A DNA stretch of 64,000 bases from Sitta carolinensis (lineage: Eukaryota > Chordata > Aves > Passeriformes > Sittidae). The DNA lies in the NCBI GenBank assembly GCA_032173965.1, contig CM063298.1, positions 6,431,001 to 6,495,000 on the forward strand, in the 5' to 3' direction. Positions 60,521 through 64,000 of this stretch are shown in pieces. A program made the translations under genes and the position numbers. Position 1 is the first letter of the stretch. The number at the start of each line of letters is the position of its first letter. Under the pieces are notes generated by a model. It had not been told where the DNA came from. It did not search any database and worked only from the letters and a program-made list of their open reading frames with translations.

Positions 60521-63500
60521 GCTGAGTCTCATTTCTGCCGTTCTGCCGTGCATGGCCTCGAGGATGGCCTGCCACCCGTCCGCATGTCTCCAGCGCTCCC
60601 TCCCAGCCCCACATCGCTCAGGCAGCACCGCTGCCCAGCCCCAAAAGCGTCATCCCACAGGGAGGTGCAGCCCCATTTCTGTATTTCTGATTCCTCCTTC
60701 ATACTCTTCACCTCGTATCGATCCAGTTTAGCTTCTGTGACCCAAACTCAATTAGCTGCCGTTAATCCATGTGTAATTGCAGTGAGCAATCTGCCTGTCC
60801 CAGATTCACGGGTGCCAGGGAAGGGGAGGAGAGTGCTGGGTCACACAGGGACATTCACGTTTCTCCTCCATGGGTACAATCCCCAAACAAGCCAGCAGGC
60901 ATCAGCCCAGAGGCACCAGGGAAGTTGCCTCAGGACATCCATGCTGCAGGCAGAAACCTAGCTCTTATAGCTGGGAGCGGCTATTCCAGCAGGAGATTTG
61001 GCCCCAAAATCTGGGTATTGCCTCCCAGTTCTTGATTTCCCCAAGCCTCAGCATGCCTGATGTGGGTTTTAGCCTCAGGTGATACCATGAAATATTGCTA
61101 CCTGCTCCTGCCAGGCTGCAGCACACAAGGAGTTAAGCTCAAATTCCACTGGGCCATGGGTAGATGAGCAGCCTCAGCCCTCATGGAGTCTTTGATAAAA
61201 CCCCGTATGAAAAGCAGAGCCTGTTCCCCCTTTGACTAGCAACCCAGGCTCCCTGGGAGCCCTCAGCATCTCTCGCCCCTAATTTAGCAACTCACAAAGT
61301 GCCGAAGGCAGTGGAGATGCCACTGTCACCTCACCTGGACTGACAGCCTAGCACAGCACCTGGGGATATCCCCACGCTGAGGGCAAGGCCATCCCTCTAC
61401 TGCAGTTCTGATTCCTCTGCACACACCCTCAAACCCCACTCCCACCCAGACACCCACAAACCTGCGCCTTCCTCCCTAGACATCCTCCTCTGCCCTTCTG
61501 TAAAGCCTCCAAAATAAACATTTAATTTTGATTTAATTCAACAGTTACCACAGTCAGTAAATACCAAAACTATATTAAAGGAGTTTTAATGGCCACATGT
61601 ACCCCTGCCCTGGCCTGCAATGGCCAAGTGTCCATTGCATAACGCTTAATTGGCGCCAATGGCCTCCTGCTGTGCCATAGGGGCTTCAGCCATACTCCCT
61701 CACCCCTCCCTGCCTTCCCAGCTGTGGCCAAGATTGGCGGTCTCCTGAGAAACAGGTGGGATTGCTGCATCTTCCAGGCAGGAATGAATGGGTGACTTCC
61801 AAATGGTAAACTGATTCTAAGCATTGGCCTGTGGCTGCAGAGCCTGTTCAGAGCAGCTGAGCATTATATGGGGGTGATGGGCCCCAAAATACCTTGGCCA
61901 ATGCACGTGGCAAAGGCAGCCAGTCTGGGGAGAGCTGCGAGTTCTCTGCACAGCTCTGAAGTACACAGGGGCCCTGGGAGTGGCCAGGCAAGGCACATGC
62001 TCCAGGGACAGGCAGAGGTGATGTAGGGTTTGGATAGAAATGTCCAGGATACGCTTTTGTGGGAGAGGAAACTAAAGCAGCAGCTGAGCCACAGGGGGCA
62101 CCCCCCCAGAGTCCCCACAGCACAGCCTGGCTGTCTGCGTCCCCTTGGTCCCTGACACCAATCTGCATGGAAGGTCAGTTTAAAGAGACAGAAGCACATT
62201 CTGAGCAAATGTCAGCCAGCCTCCATTGTGAATTCACTTGTCAGGAATTTTGGAATTTCTTGGAGCTGGATGGCATGAACATCTGTGCAAGGCAAATGCT
62301 GGGCCAGGGAGAAGTAGAAGGAGCTGCTGGGCCCCCCAGGCCCCTCCACTGCCTGTAGACGCTCCATGAGATGCCAGAGGAGGGTTGGTGCAACCCAACA
62401 TGTACCCACATCCTACTGCAAGGGGACCCCAGCAAGCACCCCAAATTACCCAGGAGAGGAGGCTGAAACTCAGGGGATTCACCATGGCAGCTTGCTGGCT
62501 GCAAATTCCCTCAGGGTGAATACTGGACTATATCACAGGATTGGCTTTGGAGGGACTCCTCATACCAGCCCCACTGCAGCTGCCTGTTATAGGTTCCCCT
62601 AATATTCTGTGGCATTATGGAGCCTTCCCATCACTTTCAGAGCAACCACTGAGCAGCACTTCCAAACCTCCCCCTGCAGCAGCCCCCAGCTACCAAAACC
62701 TGCCTGTTCATGCCCAAATTAACCCTCAGGCAGGAGCTAATCATCCACTCAGGCATAAGCACACCAGTGCTCAGGTGCTGACTATCTGGCCACCCAAGCG
62801 TGAGGCAATGGGGTGCTCAGCTGTGCCAGATGTGGGTGCTCCTGTGTGAATTAACCATGTGCCCAGGCTAAGAAACCTCATTATTTTGCCCAATGTACCT
62901 ACTCAAAGGCTGGCATGCCCAAATTGCACCCCTACATGTGTTTTGGATGGGGGTATTGACACTGGAGCAGGATCCAGGCTTGGGACACCCTTCTCCCTCC
63001 CCCTCTCCCACAGATGCAACATCCTCCACAACAAACAGCTTTCAAAGCCTGTCTCCCATTGATGTCACATCAATGCCACAGGAGATAAAAGCTGAGATAT
63101 CCAGAACCAGTGCTGGGTTTTCCAGGGAATATTAATTAGAGGGAAAGCCTCATTAGCACAGCAAGTGCTTAAGCTTTCTCCCCCTCACCCCATGTGTGAA
63201 AACGGAGCATGGTGGGTGTCAGGCCTCCCATCTGCCTTGGTGGTCTGAGCAATGGGGTGCCCTGCACATCCCCCAGTGTAAGTGTTAAATGTTAAAGCAG
63301 GTGTTTATATTAAAGAGACACCAAGGGAAAACCTGTTTCTCCCCATCCATGGCTGCTGGGGCTCCCAGGTGAGCCCAGAGTCCTGGGCAGGAAGTCCCCC
63401 TGAGGCATCTGCAGCAGCCTGATGGCAAACCCAAGTGGTTGTGAGGAAAAAAGCAGCACATCCGTTATCTGAAGTGTTTTTGGAGAGCTTTTTTGACAGC

Positions 63501-64000
63501 TCTGCAGCTGGAGAGGAGCAGGGGGAGTACAGGATGCTGCCTCCAGCCACCCTGAGCCTCTGCACTGGTGGAGAAAGCCCCTGCATCTGCGACCAAAGGG
63601 AATGCAGGAAGGGATCAGGAAAATAGACACTGTGAAGTGGCACAGGACCCCTAAGCCCAGAGTTCCCACTCCATCATCCTCCTGAGAGCCTGGGCAGGCT
63701 TGGCAGCACCTATCAGTCCTGTCGTTCAGTAACTGCCCCAGAAAATAACCCTTGCAGCAAAACAGCATTTGCCATGAAATCAGAGGGCTGGTGACAGGAA
63801 AGGAATGACATGAAAGGACAGGAAGCACCACTGGGAGGGTTTAACCACTGTAGCCACCAATGAGGAGCAGCACCCCTGGGTGCCCTGGCACCAAGTCTGG
63901 CAAAGTGGCACCAAGGGGTCCAGAAGGGGAGCTGCAGTGGAACTCAAGCAAAGCCACCCCCTGCTATGGGGTGGCTCCAGGGACAGGAAGAGTGTGGGAA
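60521..64000. other. Upstream flank to window end, nothing recognised
   Basis: Non-coding. No exons of a neighbouring gene were recognised in either strand, and no transposon family stands out. Confidence 0.55.

Noticed and set aside
62093..62100. CTCF-like core AGGGGGCA
   Set aside because: Only the right half of the consensus fits; too short to support without binding data.
48600..64000. Expected neighbouring gene (SPATA20 lies upstream of CACNA1G in mammals)
   Set aside because: No frame in this flank resembles SPATA20 or another known protein, so no exon was called; the neighbour may lie further out.

Overview
The window is vertebrate nuclear DNA, most likely from a bird. The avian evidence is two fragments of CR1 retroposon carrying the typical CR1 3' end (40.9 kb and 52.7-53.1 kb) and a solo retroviral LTR (54.1-54.6 kb) whose general form recalls passerine LTRs. 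The passerine guess is weak. There are no bacterial-type genes, no RNA genes and no CRISPR arrays. Nearly all open frames are chance frames in GC-rich non-coding DNA.

One gene is identifiable: CACNA1G, the low-voltage-activated (T-type) calcium channel subunit Cav3.1, on the minus strand. Its first coding exon lies in a large CpG island (coding 46846-47087). Intron 1 is about 44 kb (2832-46845). Exon 2 (2721-2831) encodes segment S1 of domain I and exon 3 (2096-2229) encodes S2 to the start of S3. The gene continues past position 1, where exon 4 and the rest must lie. Splice phases agree across the three exons (2, 0, 2). Exon 2 is one base short: a C-run at 2766-2768 lacks a base compared with the family. 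As written, the frame would shift and stop at 2187-2189. An assembly homopolymer error is the most likely cause, but it needs checking.

Region by region. 1-2095 is intron 3. 2096-2831 holds exons 3 and 2. 2832-46845 is intron 1, non-coding, with simple repeats, one CR1 tail, a CpG-rich patch (27.4-29.1 kb) and several AT-rich islands that look like conserved regulatory elements. The most striking of these is at 24.03-24.42 kb, with octamer motifs and perfect homeodomain-type inverted repeats. 46.4-48.5 kb is the CpG-island promoter, with GC boxes, two opposed CCAAT boxes and three possible short upstream ORFs. 48.5-64 kb is upstream flank with candidate regulatory islands, the CR1, the LTR, and a dense CpG islet at 60.34-60.52 kb. 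I found no second gene in this flank.

No new protein system is visible. The points of interest are the exon-2 frameshift, the unusual exon-1 splice donor with a stronger competitor 28 nt downstream, and the candidate regulatory modules in and upstream of intron 1. Conservation of those modules is inferred from base composition and motifs only, since no alignment was possible.
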